Part shown: one piece after another, positions 35,336-44,339 of the stretch | Numbering within the stretch: position 1 is the stretch's first letter | Layout of the letters: each line of letters starts with the position of its first letter | Assembly (NCBI GenBank): GCA_011250595.1 | Contig: JAANMP010000026.1 | Span: forward strand, 1-59,555 | Source: Bacillus sp. MM2020_1 | GTDB taxonomy: Bacteria; Bacillota; Bacilli; Bacillales; Cytobacillaceae | DNA length: 59,555 nucleotides | Reading direction: 5' to 3' | Position numbers and translations under genes: made by a program | Notes under the pieces: generated by a model | The model's database searches: none | What the model saw: the letters and a program-made list of their open reading frames with translations, nothing else | Told to the model about the DNA's origin: nothing

Positions 35336-36122
35336 GCCGGAGCTACTCCATAAAAACTATATTCAATCGTTAAAGATTGAAAAAAGATGGGTTGGATTTT
35401 ATCAAGCGATTATATTTATCGTCTTTTTCTCCAGTTGGCAATTGGCCAGTCAGAAACAATGGATTGACCCGTTACTTTTCAGTTCTCCTTCGAAGATATG
35501 GAGCCTACTTCTTGAAAAAATGCAGGATGGAACACTAGTCAGTAATATAGGCGTAACATTAACAGAAACTGTTTTTGGATTTATTCTTGGCACCTTACTA
35601 GGGACAATTTTAGCTGCGATCCTCTGGTGGTCCCCGATGATTTCCAGGGTGCTCGATCCATATCTTGTCATCTTAAATGCAATGCCAAAGGTTGCTTTAG
35701 GACCTATTTTAATTGTGGCGCTAGGTCCAGGGTATTCATCGATCATTGCCATGGGTGCGATTATCTCGATTATCATTACAACCATTGTGGTTTATACCTC
35801 ATTCAAAGAGGTCGATCCGAATTATCTAAAAGTGCTCCAAACCTTCGGAGCCAATCGTTGGCAATGCTTCAAAGAAGCTATCCTCCCTGCGAGTTTTCCA
35901 ACGATAATTTCTACCTTAAAGGTGAATGTCGGCCTCTCCTGGGTCGGTGTAATCGTCGGAGAATTCCTTGTATCATCAAGAGGGCTCGGCTATATGATCA
36001 TTTATGGCTTCCAAGTCTTTAATTTTACACTTGTTTTCTTATCCCTGTTGGTTATCGCTGTATTTGCCACGATTATGTATCAGCTCGTCGAATTATTAGA
36101 GAAAAAAATTATCAAGGAATAG
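35316..36122 (+). CDS. ytlD: ABC transporter permease YtlD
   Basis: 268-aa membrane subunit, about six helices, with the EAA loop [20 protein letters not shown] followed by ILPASFPTI, which docks the ATPase. I start at TTG 35316 because GGAG and TTGGAG lie just upstream and the reading frame before it lies inside ytlC. It overlaps ytlC by 20 nt. It completes the ytlACD importer. Confidence 0.88.
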   Translation: MSEKKNKPELLHKNYIQSLKIEKRWVGFYQAIIFIVFFSSWQLASQKQWIDPLLFSSPSKIWSLLLEKMQDGTLVSNIGVTLTETVFGFILGTLLGTILAAILWWSPMISRVLDPYLVILNAMPKVALGPILIVALGPGYSSIIAMGAIISIIITTIVVYTSFKEVDPNYLKVLQTFGANRWQCFKEAILPASFPTIISTLKVNVGLSWVGVIVGEFLVSSRGLGYMIIYGFQVFNFTLVFLSLLVIAVFATIMYQLVELLEKKIIKE

Positions 36123-36142
36123 TGGATAGGTATGACTTTCTA

Positions 36143-36622
36143 CTATTCCTTTTCGTTTTGTAACTTTCGAATGTGTGTAACACACTGTTCGACGACTTGG
36201 TCTTTCATGATAAAGCTGTAATGATCTCCGAATCGCTTTTGCAATATATCACCTGTAACTAAAACGGGACCCTTTGTTTCGTGGTAACTAGTCGTTTCCT
36301 CCAACCGATCGACCTTACCCCAGAAGACCGCCTTCACATAAGACTTCATCGAGTCTGAAAATTTATACTCAGCAATAAATTTTAACTTACCTAAAATGGC
36401 GCCCGTTTCCTCATACGCTTCGCGGTGTGCGGCCTCTTCGAGAGTTTCCCCTGATTCCATTTTTCCGCCGGGAAATTCGAGTCCTCTTTCTTTATGGTTC
36501 GTCAGCAGCCACTCTTCCCCATATTGGCAAATGACCAACACATGCTTGGCTTTCTCTCCGAAAGCATTTTGTGAAAGAGACAAATCTACCGGATTTCCAT
36601 TTTCATCTAAAAAATGCATCAT
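36143..36622 (-). CDS. ytkD: Nudix nucleoside triphosphatase YtkD
   Basis: 159-aa Nudix hydrolase. The Nudix box GGKMESGETLEEAAHREAYE continues into ETGA with all metal-binding glutamates. B. subtilis YtkD cleans oxidised purine nucleotides such as 8-oxo-dGTP and can act in RNA decapping; that is family knowledge. It is convergent with ytlD with only 20 nt between them and no strong terminator there. The start ATG 36622 has only a weak ribosome site. Confidence 0.87.
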   Translation of the reverse strand: MMHFLDENGNPVDLSLSQNAFGEKAKHVLVICQYGEEWLLTNHKERGLEFPGGKMESGETLEEAAHREAYEETGAILGKLKFIAEYKFSDSMKSYVKAVFWGKVDRLEETTSYHETKGPVLVTGDILQKRFGDHYSFIMKDQVVEQCVTHIRKLQNEKE

Positions 36623-36666
36623 TCTAAATTCCGCCTCAACAGTTTTAACCTAATTATAATGAAAAA

Positions 36667-36692
36667 AAGAAAAATCCTAAAGTTAGGATTTT
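36667..36692 (-). terminator. terminator of the 105-aa gene
   Basis: AAGAAAAATCCT / AGGATTTTTCTT stem and T run on the minus strand, 20 nt after the stop at 36712. Confidence 0.8.
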
Positions 36693-36711
36693 TCTTACAG
36701 GGTTATTATTT

Positions 36712-37029
36712 TTATTTTGGCAGTATATCCATACTTTCAATATGATGTTTTGCTTCCTCATCACCAAGTTTATGCAACATTCCATACACTTGCTGAATGG
36801 TACTGTCATATGCATCGTTTTCACGGTCATAATGATACTCCAGATATGGAACATGGGCTCTAAAGAAGTTTTTCCATTCGGTTGAATAATTTTGGTCAAA
36901 AAGCTCACGCAATTGGATAATTTCTTCAGTATCAGCCTGAATTTTATAACTCCAGGTTGAACCTGTGGCACTTTGCGAAATTTGTCCGCTTCCTACATCA
37001 ATATAATAGGTTTTCTTTTGCTCATCCAT
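36712..37029 (-). CDS. hypothetical protein, 105 aa
   Basis: Soluble acidic protein opening MDEQKKTYYIDVGSGQISQ with a helical second half (EEIIQLRELFDQNYSTEWKNF, then HVPYLEYHYDREND). AAGGGGATG precedes the ATG, and it has its own terminator, so it is a real gene. I do not recognise a family with confidence. It lies next to ytkD but is separated by the terminator. Confidence 0.7.
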   Translation of the reverse strand: MDEQKKTYYIDVGSGQISQSATGSTWSYKIQADTEEIIQLRELFDQNYSTEWKNFFRAHVPYLEYHYDRENDAYDSTIQQVYGMLHKLGDEEAKHHIESMDILPK

Positions 37030-37228
37030 TATGTCATCCCCTTTTACTTATTAGTAATTTGCAAATAGAAAAAATTTATTCTTTGTCAAATTTCGAGTCA
37101 TTTTTTAGAAGTAAATACGCTATAATAAACATACAACAAAAGAAACAGACTTTTCAGTCAATTTACAAACGGTTAAGTTAGCATTATTTTATCTTTATAA
37201 GGGAAAAGATAACTAGGAGGTGTACAAA

Positions 37229-37486
37229 ATGAAATTAGTAGATGAGTTGTACGAAATGTACCGGAACAAGCTTACCGGTGATGAAGAGGATATCGACATG
37301 CTGGCCTTTGCGTTTTTAGAAGAAATGTCACATGAAGATTTGCTTGCCCTAATCCAAGAAATGGATAAGCAGGAGTTATACAATTTAATGGGTATTTACT
37401 TAATTGAAAGTCTGAAAGGTAAATTCGCCCAAGAAGAGTACGGACAGCACCGCACAAATACTTATCATCCTCGAAATATTCATTGA
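37229..37486 (+). CDS. small acidic DUF6154-like protein
   Basis: 85-aa, helical, acidic protein starting KLVDELYEMYRNKLTGDEED and containing HEDLLALIQEMDKQEL. It resembles the Bacillus DUF6154 family as I remember it. Start ATG 37229 has AGGAGGTG; the in-frame GTG 37220 is inside that site. Function is unknown. A bcr-like repeat follows its stop. Confidence 0.65.
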   Translation: MKLVDELYEMYRNKLTGDEEDIDMLAFAFLEEMSHEDLLALIQEMDKQELYNLMGIYLIESLKGKFAQEEYGQHRTNTYHPRNIH

Positions 37487-37499
37487 TCTTACATAATAA

Positions 37500-37645
37500 G
37501 AAAAGCGCAAGCGACCGCTTAGCGGCGTATGGACTGGAGCACTTTGACTGAGATATAGGAAACACGAAGAGCGTAGCGATTCGATGTTGACTTATCGTAG
37601 GGAAAAGGGCGAAGTCCACTAGCCGCTGGTCGCTGGAGCTAGACA
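37500..37645. repeat. bcr-like GCGCAAGCG repeat, copy 2
   Basis: Starts AAGAAAAGCGCAAGCGACC and ends GGTCGCTGGAGCTAGACA. It lacks the extra 90 bp of copy 1. Where copy 1 has GCGCCC / GGGCGC, this copy has GCGACC / GGTCGC, a compensated change. The rest of the gap to ytzI holds nothing else that I can identify. Confidence 0.75.
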
Positions 37646-37783
37646 TTAATCTAGGTTGAACAACTTAAACTATTTTATCTAATAACATAAGGATGGAAGC
37701 TCGAACAAAGGGCTTCCCTTTTTCTTTTCTCAATAAAATGCTAATTCATGCTACAATAGAGAAAAAAGGAGGCATACTCACTC

Positions 37784-37957
37784 ATGTATGTTGTAGCTGT
37801 AATTTGTATTATTATCGTTATCGTTGTCCTTATTCTAGCCGTGGGTACCACTTCTAAAGCCTACACATATAAACATACTGTCGACCCATTAGAAAATAAT
37901 CCATATCTTGAACAAGAACATGAACAAGAACATAATCAGGACCAAAATAAAGCTTAA
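37784..37957 (+). CDS. ytzI: YtzI-like single-helix membrane protein
   Basis: 57-aa protein: a hydrophobic helix at residues 2-22 (VVAVICIIIVIVVLILAV) then a short hydrophilic tail with KAYTYKHTVDPLENNPYL and a His/Glu/Gln-rich end. The tail is the hallmark of B. subtilis YtzI, which lies by luxS. GGAGG lies 11 nt before the ATG. Function is unknown. Confidence 0.75.
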   Translation: MYVVAVICIIIVIVVLILAVGTTSKAYTYKHTVDPLENNPYLEQEHEQEHNQDQNKA

Positions 37958-37958
37958 A

Positions 37959-37989
37959 AAAATTCCTATTCAAGTAGAATAGGAATTTT
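37959..37989 (+). terminator. terminator of ytzI
   Basis: AAAATTCCTATTC / GAATAGGAATTTT with 5-nt loop and T run. Confidence 0.85.
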
Positions 37990-37998
37990 TTATTATTG

Positions 37999-38046
37999 TG
38001 TCTAGCTTCAGCGCCTAGCCCCGACAAGGCGCTTCCGCTTTTCTAT
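37999..38046. repeat. fragment of the bcr-like repeat, inverted
   Basis: TCTAGCTTCAGCGCCTAGCC is the reverse complement of the 3' end of the family, and GGCGCTTCCGCTTTTC corresponds to its 5' end. Middle portion deleted. It ends directly at the luxS stop. Confidence 0.6.
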
Positions 38047-38520
38047 TTAAGCAAATACCTGTTTAAGGTCTTCCTTGCTTTGTTCAAGCCAAAAATGCAT
38101 TAAACGTTTGGCCCCTTCTAAATCATGTAGTTTTGCCTGGCCGCATTGTCTTTCATTTGCAGCAGGAATTTCAATGATTTCAAGGGCATCTTTCATTGTA
38201 TCTTCTAAAAGATCAATAATTTCTTCGACAGTCGGCTCTCCGCTAACGACAAGATAATATCCTGTTTGACAGCCCATTGGTGAAATATCAATAATATCGA
38301 AGTGGTTATACTTCTCGGAATGCTTGCGAAGATTAAAAGCAAGCAAGTGCTCGAGTGTATGAATCACATCAGGTTTCATCGCCTGTTTATTCGGCTGGCA
38401 AAAACGAATATCATATTTATTAACAACACCGTCACTTCCAACCTTGTGAACTCCGCAATGTCTCACATAAGGGGCTTTAACAGCGTTATGATCTAAATCA
38501 AAGCTTTCAACTGAAGGCAT
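38047..38520 (-). CDS. luxS: S-ribosylhomocysteine lyase LuxS
   Basis: 157-aa metalloenzyme that splits S-ribosylhomocysteine into homocysteine and the AI-2 precursor. HTLEH (His54 and His58) and the later Cys in [10 protein letters not shown] bind the metal; MGCQTGYY holds the catalytic Cys. Start is ATG 38520 (MPSVESF) with AGGAG 8 nt upstream; the GTG 38529 abuts the site. It salvages the SAM product made through metK. Confidence 0.95.
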   Translation of the reverse strand: MPSVESFDLDHNAVKAPYVRHCGVHKVGSDGVVNKYDIRFCQPNKQAMKPDVIHTLEHLLAFNLRKHSEKYNHFDIIDISPMGCQTGYYLVVSGEPTVEEIIDLLEDTMKDALEIIEIPAANERQCGQAKLHDLEGAKRLMHFWLEQSKEDLKQVFA

Positions 38521-38661
38521 CGATATCACTCCTTTTTTTATCTACCATTAATAATACAATAAATTCCGAGTTTTTTCATCCACATACATACATTTAACAA
38601 TTTAGACGAGATTATTAAATTATGGTATGTTGTAAATAATTGTAGATAAGGAGAGATGGTC

Positions 38662-38889
38662 ATGCTTAAAAAAGCCTTCCTGGCGATTATTCGTTTTTAC
38701 CAAATTGTTATCTCACCATTAAAACCACCGACCTGCCGGTTTTATCCAACCTGTTCTCATTATGGCCTAGAAGCCATTCAACGGTTTGGTGCGCTCAAAG
38801 GCGGCTGGCTGACCATCAAAAGGATAGCAAAATGCCATCCCTTTCATCCTGGTGGTCTGGATCCTGTACCTGAAAAAGATAAACTCTAA
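38662..38889 (+). CDS. ytjA: YidD-family membrane protein insertion factor
   Basis: 75-aa YidD/DUF37 protein with an amphipathic N-terminus and [22 protein letters not shown], the conserved core of the family; [14 protein letters not shown] closes it. It helps YidC/Oxa1 insertion of membrane proteins in other bacteria. Start ATG 38662 is preferred over 38656, which lies 2 nt from GGAG. Its last bases overlap ytiB on the other strand. Confidence 0.88.
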   Translation: MLKKAFLAIIRFYQIVISPLKPPTCRFYPTCSHYGLEAIQRFGALKGGWLTIKRIAKCHPFHPGGLDPVPEKDKL

Positions 38890-39458
38890 TTCTTATTACC
38901 ATCAACAATTAAATCAAGCTTTCCTGTCTTGGGGTCGATGACCAATCCATGAACAGGTACATCCTTTGGCATTAATGGATGATTTTTTATGATATCGACA
39001 CTGTGCTCAACACTCTCGGATACATTATCAAACCCATGTAACCACTGTTTAATGTTAATGCCAGAATATGTAAGGGTATCAAAGGTTTCATCTGATATTC
39101 CACGCTCTTTCATACTCTCAATCACAGGTTCGGCTTTTAGACCGCTCATACCGCAATCATAATGAGCAATGACTAAAACCTCCTGCGCCTTTAATTGATA
39201 AACAGCAATTAGTATACTTCTCATCACACTTCCAAACGGGTGTGACACTAGTCCGCCAGCGTCTTTTATAAGCTTCGCATCACCATTTCCCAAATTTAAT
39301 GCTTTGGGCAATAGCTCCAATAATCTAGTATCCATACATGTAAGAATCACCATGCGTTTATTCGGAAATTTGGTTGTTTCGTACTTTTCATATTCATGCT
39401 GCTCCACAAATTTCTTATTATAGTCCAACAGCTCATTCAATAATTCTGAGTTACTCAT
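38886..39458 (-). CDS. ytiB: beta-carbonic anhydrase-like protein YtiB
   Basis: 190-aa class of zinc carbonic anhydrase. Zinc site: Cys and Asp/Arg in CMDTR (about residue 41), then HYDCG with His and Cys (about 97-100). [14 protein letters not shown] is conserved in the YtiB/Rv1284 group. I start at ATG 39458 behind AAAGGGTGG rather than at 39491. It overlaps the end of ytjA by 4 bp (convergent), an unusually tight arrangement without a separate terminator. Confidence 0.87.
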   Translation of the reverse strand: MSNSELLNELLDYNKKFVEQHEYEKYETTKFPNKRMVILTCMDTRLLELLPKALNLGNGDAKLIKDAGGLVSHPFGSVMRSILIAVYQLKAQEVLVIAHYDCGMSGLKAEPVIESMKERGISDETFDTLTYSGINIKQWLHGFDNVSESVEHSVDIIKNHPLMPKDVPVHGLVIDPKTGKLDLIVDGNKN

Positions 39459-39562
39459 GGTAACCACCCTTTCCTTTGTTTCTATAAGCATACCTAATTT
39501 TTAATGTTGAAAACAAATTTTATCCTTGCTTTTGAGGAAAATTTTTTGTAAGATACTTATGG

Positions 39563-39583
39563 AAATCGGAATCGTTCCGTATT
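39563..39583. promoter_or_regulatory. Zur-like box 1 upstream of znuA-like gene
   Basis: AAATCGGAATCGTTCCG then TATT, 15 of 20 positions matching the Bacillus Zur consensus AAATCGTAATNATTACG plus ATTT. Centre at 39573. Confidence 0.45.
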
Positions 39584-39626
39584 ATGTATTAATCATTATT
39601 CAGAATTCAAAAAAATTTTCGAAAAC

Positions 39627-39647
39627 AAATCGTAATTAATCCGATTT
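39627..39647. promoter_or_regulatory. Zur-like box 2 upstream of znuA-like gene
   Basis: AAATCGTAATTAATCCG then ATTT, 18 of 20 consensus positions. Centre at 39637, 64 bp from box 1 and 34 bp from the start codon. Occupation would block transcription or elongation when zinc is sufficient. Confidence 0.6.
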
Positions 39648-39670
39648 AATAATATTTTTAAGGAGCCATT

Positions 39671-40606
39671 ATGAAAAAAATCATCCGTATCCTTTCTATT
39701 CTGCTACCATTAAGCCTTCTGTTGTCCGCCTGTACAAATAGTAAAGATCAAGTACAAAAAAAGAAGGACCAGCTAACTGTTTATACAACCGTATTTCCAC
39801 TTCAATATTTTACTGAACAAATTGGCGGAAAATATGTAAATGTTAAAACGATTTATCCGCCCGGGGCAGATGAACACACATTTGAACCATCCCAAAAAGA
39901 TATGATGAATTTAGCCGATTCAGACTTGTTTTTCTATATTGGTCTTGGGCTGGAAGGATTTGTGGAAAAAGCTAAAGGAACATTAAAAAATGAACATGTT
40001 ACATTAATCCCAACAGCTGAGGATCTTAAGCTCCCAAAATTCGACGATTCACATGAGGAGGAACAAGATCAAACTCACAAGGATGTCAATCCACATGTAT
40101 GGCTTGACCCGATTTATTCAAAAGAAATGGCTGCGGTCATTCGTGATAGCTTAATCAAACAAATGCCTCAAAACAAACAATTATTTAATGAAAATTTTCA
40201 ACAACTTGCCGTAAAGTTAGATGAATTAAATACTAATTATGAGCAGGCACTCACAAATGCAAAGCATAAAAGAATTATCGTAACACATGCGGCGTTTAGT
40301 TATTGGGAAAAACGGTATGGAATTGAACAAATCAGCATCTCAGGGCTGTCGACAGCCAATGAGCCGACTCAGAAAGAATTAGAAAAAATAATCTCTGTTG
40401 CTGAACAAGATGGTTTGCACTATATGCTTTTCGAACAGAATGTCCATTCAAAGCTTGGAAAAATTGTTCAAAAAGAAATTGGTGCAAAAGCTTTACCTAT
40501 TCATAATCTTGCTGTTTTGTCCAACGATAACATCAAAAACAAAGAAACCTATTTTTCATTAATGAATCAAAATCTCGAATCATTAAAAACTGCTTTAAAT
40601 AACTAA
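39671..40606 (+). CDS. zinc ABC transporter substrate-binding lipoprotein (ZnuA/AdcA type)
   Basis: 311-aa lipoprotein (lipobox LLSAC). It has the cluster A-I metal site: His in DEHTFEPSQKD, His in NPHVWLDP and His in VTHAAFSYW. A short His/Glu/Asp-rich loop (SHEEEQDQTHKD) lies just before the second ligand, as in zinc binders. The cognate permease and ATPase genes are not nearby, so it must work with a transporter coded elsewhere. Two Zur-like boxes upstream support zinc rather than manganese. Confidence 0.85.
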   Translation: MKKIIRILSILLPLSLLLSACTNSKDQVQKKKDQLTVYTTVFPLQYFTEQIGGKYVNVKTIYPPGADEHTFEPSQKDMMNLADSDLFFYIGLGLEGFVEKAKGTLKNEHVTLIPTAEDLKLPKFDDSHEEEQDQTHKDVNPHVWLDPIYSKEMAAVIRDSLIKQMPQNKQLFNENFQQLAVKLDELNTNYEQALTNAKHKRIIVTHAAFSYWEKRYGIEQISISGLSTANEPTQKELEKIISVAEQDGLHYMLFEQNVHSKLGKIVQKEIGAKALPIHNLAVLSNDNIKNKETYFSLMNQNLESLKTALNN

Positions 40607-40610
40607 TTGT

Positions 40611-40641
40611 AATGAACCAGGACCTTACCTGGTTCATTTTT
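40611..40641 (+). terminator. terminator of the zinc-binding protein gene
   Basis: AATGAACCAGG / CCTGGTTCATT with a 6-nt loop and T run. Confidence 0.88.
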
Positions 40642-40648
40642 TATACTA

Positions 40649-40800
40649 GGCTGTTGATTTGCGCTCCAGGCGCTTCGCTTTCCGCGGGCGTGCCGGGGAA
40701 GCCTCCTCGTCGCTGCGCTCCTGCGGGGTCTCCCCTGCCCCGTACTCCCGTAGGAGTCTTCGCGCCTTCCGCTCCAATCAACATAGTGCCAGAATCAATA
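40649..40800. repeat. MITE-like intergenic repeat, copy C
   Basis: Core as in copies A and B (CTGTTGATTTGCGCTCCAGG and, at the far end, CTCCAATCAACA), but the outer TGTTAAA ends are lost, so it is the most decayed copy. It lies between the zinc-binding gene and menC and may act as the end of the men transcript. Confidence 0.7.
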
Positions 40801-40822
40801 ATAAGCTTTGAAATTAATATTT

Positions 40823-41932
40823 TTATAAAACATATGTCTCTTTGGAAAGCAGGGTTTCCTGAAATCTTTTCTCGTTTATTTCAAATCCAATCCCGGGACC
40901 GGAAGGGACCTTTACGAATCCGTTTTCTACAGTTACTTCGGGAGTTATAATGTCTTCCTCCCAAAAGCGATTAGATGCGGAGATATCTCCTGGGATTGTG
41001 AAGCCAGGTAAGGAGGCGAGTGCAATATTATGGGCGCGGGATATTCCAAATTCAATCATCCCCCCACACCAGACAGGTATGCCCTTTTCCAAGCAATAGT
41101 CATGAATTCGTTTCGCTTCATACAAGCCGCCAACTCTGCCCACTTTTATATTAATCACTTGACAGCTTCCGAATTCAATCGCTTTACGAGCATCCTCATA
41201 GCTGACGATACTTTCATCTAAACAAATAGGTGTCTTTATTTCTTTTTGCAGCATTGCGTGTTCAAGAATATCATCAAAGCCTAGCGGCTGCTCAATCATC
41301 AGCAAGTTAAAGTCATCCAGTGCCTTAATTCGGTCGATATCTTTTAAGGTATAGGCAGAATTAGCATCCGCCATGATTGCGAGGTCTGGATAAACGCTGC
41401 GAATTTCAGAGAGAAAAGAATAATCATGCCGTGGATTTATTTTTACTTTAATCCGCTGATAACCGGCTTCAAGATATTGTTCGATTTGTTGGAGTGCATT
41501 TTTAGTTGAGTCTGTCGCCACCACTACACCTGAGGCAATAAGCGAGCGTGTCCCGCCCAGGGTTTTTGCTAGCGGCTGTGAATAACTTTTTGCAAATAAA
41601 TCCCATAGAGCCGTTTCTAATGCGGCCTTAGCCATATTGTTCCTTCTTATCGAACGAAAAAGCAGTGAAGCCTCTTGGGGATGATATATCTGATTTTTTT
41701 TTAATAAAGGAATCAAAATATCAGTTAACATATGTAAACTTGTTTTTACCGTTTCTTCTGTGTACCATGGGGTGGAAAATGCCACGCCCTCACCAAACCC
41801 TGTAACACCATCTGAATTGGTTATCTTAATGATGATTCCCTCACGGTCCGTCACGGCACCTAAATGGGTTAGAAATGGTTCCTTTAAGGGCATTTGGATG
41901 ATATTTAACTCAACCGATGCTATCGTCATCAT
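40823..41932 (-). CDS. menC: o-succinylbenzoate synthase
   Basis: 369-aa enolase-superfamily enzyme that dehydrates SHCHC to OSB. The catalytic lysine pair lies in KVKINP and NIKVGRVGG; metal ligands are the acids in MADANS, MIEQP and CLDES. Start ATG 41932 overlaps the menE stop and has GGAAGTGGG upstream. Last gene of the men operon. GSCQVINIKVGRVGG shows the N-acylamino-acid-racemase-like branch, common for Bacillus MenC. Confidence 0.92.
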   Translation of the reverse strand: MMTIASVELNIIQMPLKEPFLTHLGAVTDREGIIIKITNSDGVTGFGEGVAFSTPWYTEETVKTSLHMLTDILIPLLKKNQIYHPQEASLLFRSIRRNNMAKAALETALWDLFAKSYSQPLAKTLGGTRSLIASGVVVATDSTKNALQQIEQYLEAGYQRIKVKINPRHDYSFLSEIRSVYPDLAIMADANSAYTLKDIDRIKALDDFNLLMIEQPLGFDDILEHAMLQKEIKTPICLDESIVSYEDARKAIEFGSCQVINIKVGRVGGLYEAKRIHDYCLEKGIPVWCGGMIEFGISRAHNIALASLPGFTIPGDISASNRFWEEDIITPEVTVENGFVKVPSGPGIGFEINEKRFQETLLSKETYVL

Positions 41933-43413
41933 TGATCTACCCACTTCCGCAGCTCCCGGCGCAGCAGTTTTTTCGAAGCGTTTCTAGGCAGTTCTTCCAT
42001 AAAATAAAATGCTTTCGGTACCTTATATTTTCCTAATTGCTCTTTGCAAAATTGCATAAGTTCTTCACTCGAAGGATTGGTTCCCGCTTTTTTTATTATA
42101 AAAGCAATCGGCACTTGTCCCCACTCGGCATCCACTAAACCTGTAACTCCTGCCTCTAAGACATCCCGATGGGCTAACAAAACCGCCTCAATCTCGGCAG
42201 GGTAAATATTCTCTCCTCCTGAAATAATTAAGTCCGAACGCCGATCGAGTACATATAAGAAACCTTCTTCATCTAAGTACCCCACATCTCCCGTGTGGAA
42301 CCAGCCATTTTGAAACTTTTCTTCTGTTACTTCAGGAAGGAATAGATAACCAGGGGTAACATTAGGTCCTTTTACGACAATTTCACCTGGCACACCTGAG
42401 GGAGCTTGGCTGCCATCTTCTGCAATAATTTGAACTTGCGAGGTGAACAATGGCTTTCCGGCCGAGCCCAGTTTTGACAGACTATACTCTGGAGCAAGTG
42501 TTACGATTTGTGAGGAGGATTCAGTCATACCATAGGTTTGGAATACAGGAATTTCTTTTTCTACACACGCTTGTAGTAATGGTAATGGCGCGGGTCCTCC
42601 TCCAAGAAGCATACAGCGAAAATGATCTGGAAGGCGCCTGTCTTGAAGAGCATCAACAATTCGTCTTAGGGCTGTACCAACAACTGACATGATGGTCACT
42701 TTTTTATCATGAATATCATTAATGGTATCTTCTGCATCAAAGTGGTCGTGGAGAACGATAGGCATTCCATAGATGACACTGCGCATTAAAATTGAAAAGC
42801 CGCTAATATGAAAGAGCGGAACGTTACAAAGCCAGCAATCACCTTCCATGAAGCCCAAATTCAAGGCTGAACCTACTGAACTCCACCAATGATTTCCATA
42901 GGTTTGAATTACCCCTTTGGGATTTCCTGTCGTTCCTGATGTATACATAATCGTACATACTTCCGACAAGCAGATTTCTTCCTGAATATCGGGTTCACAA
43001 GTAATCCCGGTTAATAAGTCCCCCTTCGTTACCGTGTATAAGGATGGAAGCTGTCTATTTATGAATGCTCTTGTATCAGAAAAAGAGTCGTCAAGTAGTA
43101 AAGAAGCCACCTTTGAATCTTTTAACTGCCAGACCAATTCCGCCGGAGCGAGGCGGTTGTTTAAAATTACAGAATGAACCCCTAACAACTGGAGTGCAAA
43201 TAATATAACAACGGTATCAAGATTATTTTTTAATAGCACACCAACATATTGGTCCTTGTGTACCCCTATCCCTTCTAACTGTCCTGCTACTTGATAAGAA
43301 CGCTGGTAGAGTTCTCCGAAGGTTATCGTTTGTTCTTGAAAGTAAACAGCGGTCCGTTCAGGGGTTAGAAACGCTCTTTTCTTTAAAAAATTAGGCATCT
43401 TTTCGCTTTGCAT
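41929..43413 (-). CDS. menE: o-succinylbenzoate-CoA ligase
   Basis: 494-aa adenylate-forming ligase that activates OSB with CoA. P-loop MYTSGTTGNPKG at about residues 156-167, A5 motif YGMTESSS, A7 TGDVGYLDEEGF and A8 DRRSDLIISGGENIYP are intact, as is the final catalytic Lys region NASKKLLRREL. Start ATG 43413 chosen over the GTG at 43422, which lies inside the ribosome site. A terminator-like hairpin separates it from menB. Confidence 0.93.
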   Translation of the reverse strand: MQSEKMPNFLKKRAFLTPERTAVYFQEQTITFGELYQRSYQVAGQLEGIGVHKDQYVGVLLKNNLDTVVILFALQLLGVHSVILNNRLAPAELVWQLKDSKVASLLLDDSFSDTRAFINRQLPSLYTVTKGDLLTGITCEPDIQEEICLSEVCTIMYTSGTTGNPKGVIQTYGNHWWSSVGSALNLGFMEGDCWLCNVPLFHISGFSILMRSVIYGMPIVLHDHFDAEDTINDIHDKKVTIMSVVGTALRRIVDALQDRRLPDHFRCMLLGGGPAPLPLLQACVEKEIPVFQTYGMTESSSQIVTLAPEYSLSKLGSAGKPLFTSQVQIIAEDGSQAPSGVPGEIVVKGPNVTPGYLFLPEVTEEKFQNGWFHTGDVGYLDEEGFLYVLDRRSDLIISGGENIYPAEIEAVLLAHRDVLEAGVTGLVDAEWGQVPIAFIIKKAGTNPSSEELMQFCKEQLGKYKVPKAFYFMEELPRNASKKLLRRELRKWVDQ

Positions 43414-43466
43414 ATCTGTCACCTTTCCAAATCGGTCTTGCTCGTACCCGTCTTTCTATTAAAAAC

Positions 43467-43489
43467 AGCCTGATGGGAACCATCAAGCT
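43467..43489 (-). terminator. hairpin terminator between menB and menE
   Basis: Minus strand: AGCTTGATGG / CCATCAGGCT (10 bp with one G-T), 3-nt loop, then GTTTTTAATAG. It would cut or reduce read-through from menFDHB into menEC. Confidence 0.65.
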
Positions 43490-43502
43490 GCCGGAATAAC
43501 GA

Positions 43503-44321
43503 TCAAGGAAAACGAGGGAATTTACCAAAATCAGGCTTACGCTTTTCCTTAAAGGAGTCGCGCCCTTCTTTTGCTTCATCGGTTGTATAGTAAAGCAGGG
43601 TCGCATCACCGGCGAATTGCTGAAGGCCAGCTAAGCCGTCTGTATCAGCATTCATAGCTGCTTTCAAGAAACGAAGGGCCGTAGGACTTTTCTCCAGAAT
43701 TTCATTACACCATTGGATTGTTTCTTCTTCTACTCTTTCAAGCGGAACCACTGTGTTAACTAAGCCCATATCAAGTGCCTCTTGGGCATTGTACTGACGG
43801 CAAAGGAACCAAATTTCCCGAGCCTTTTTATGTCCAATAATTCTTGCAAGGTAGCCTGAGCCATAACCAGCATCAAAGCTCCCTACATTCGGTCCAGTTT
43901 GTCCGAAAATCGCGTTGTCGGCTGCAATGGTTAAGTCACAAACAACGTGCAGAACATGACCGCCACCAATAGCATATCCTTTTACCATGGCGATAACAGG
44001 TTTTGGTATCACACGAATGAGGCGCTGCAGGTCAAGAACATTCAGACGAGGAATTTGATCCTCTCCAACATATCCTCCATGGCCACGGACTTTTTGGTCA
44101 CCGCCTGAGCAAAATGCCTTCTCTCCTGCACCTGTTAAAACAATGACTCCAATACTTGAATCATCTCGAGCATAGGCGAAAGCATCAATCATTTCCGAAA
44201 CCGTTCTCGGCGTAAATGCATTATGTACATGTGGACGATTAATGGTGATTTTCGCAATACCATTGTATGTTTCATATAAAATTTCTTCATACTTGCGTCC
44301 TGCAATCCATTCTACTGTCAA
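43503..44321 (-). CDS. menB: 1,4-dihydroxy-2-naphthoyl-CoA synthase
   Basis: 272-aa crotonase-fold enzyme that closes the naphthoquinone ring. [14 protein letters not shown], the oxyanion-hole segment [10 protein letters not shown] and [13 protein letters not shown] are MenB signatures; the active-site Asp/Tyr/Ser region [18 protein letters not shown] is complete. Full length. It follows menH by 18 nt. Confidence 0.96.
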   Translation of the reverse strand: MTVEWIAGRKYEEILYETYNGIAKITINRPHVHNAFTPRTVSEMIDAFAYARDDSSIGVIVLTGAGEKAFCSGGDQKVRGHGGYVGEDQIPRLNVLDLQRLIRVIPKPVIAMVKGYAIGGGHVLHVVCDLTIAADNAIFGQTGPNVGSFDAGYGSGYLARIIGHKKAREIWFLCRQYNAQEALDMGLVNTVVPLERVEEETIQWCNEILEKSPTALRFLKAAMNADTDGLAGLQQFAGDATLLYYTTDEAKEGRDSFKEKRKPDFGKFPRFP

Positions 44322-44339
44322 AATGAAATCCTCCTTTTA

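Noticed and set aside
36123..36160. AATAGT / ACTATT hairpin between ytlD and ytkD
   Set aside because: Six A/T-rich pairs with an 18-nt loop are too weak to call a terminator.
36654..36971. 105-aa frame on the minus strand
   Set aside because: It overlaps the better-supported 36712-37029 gene in another frame and crosses its terminator.
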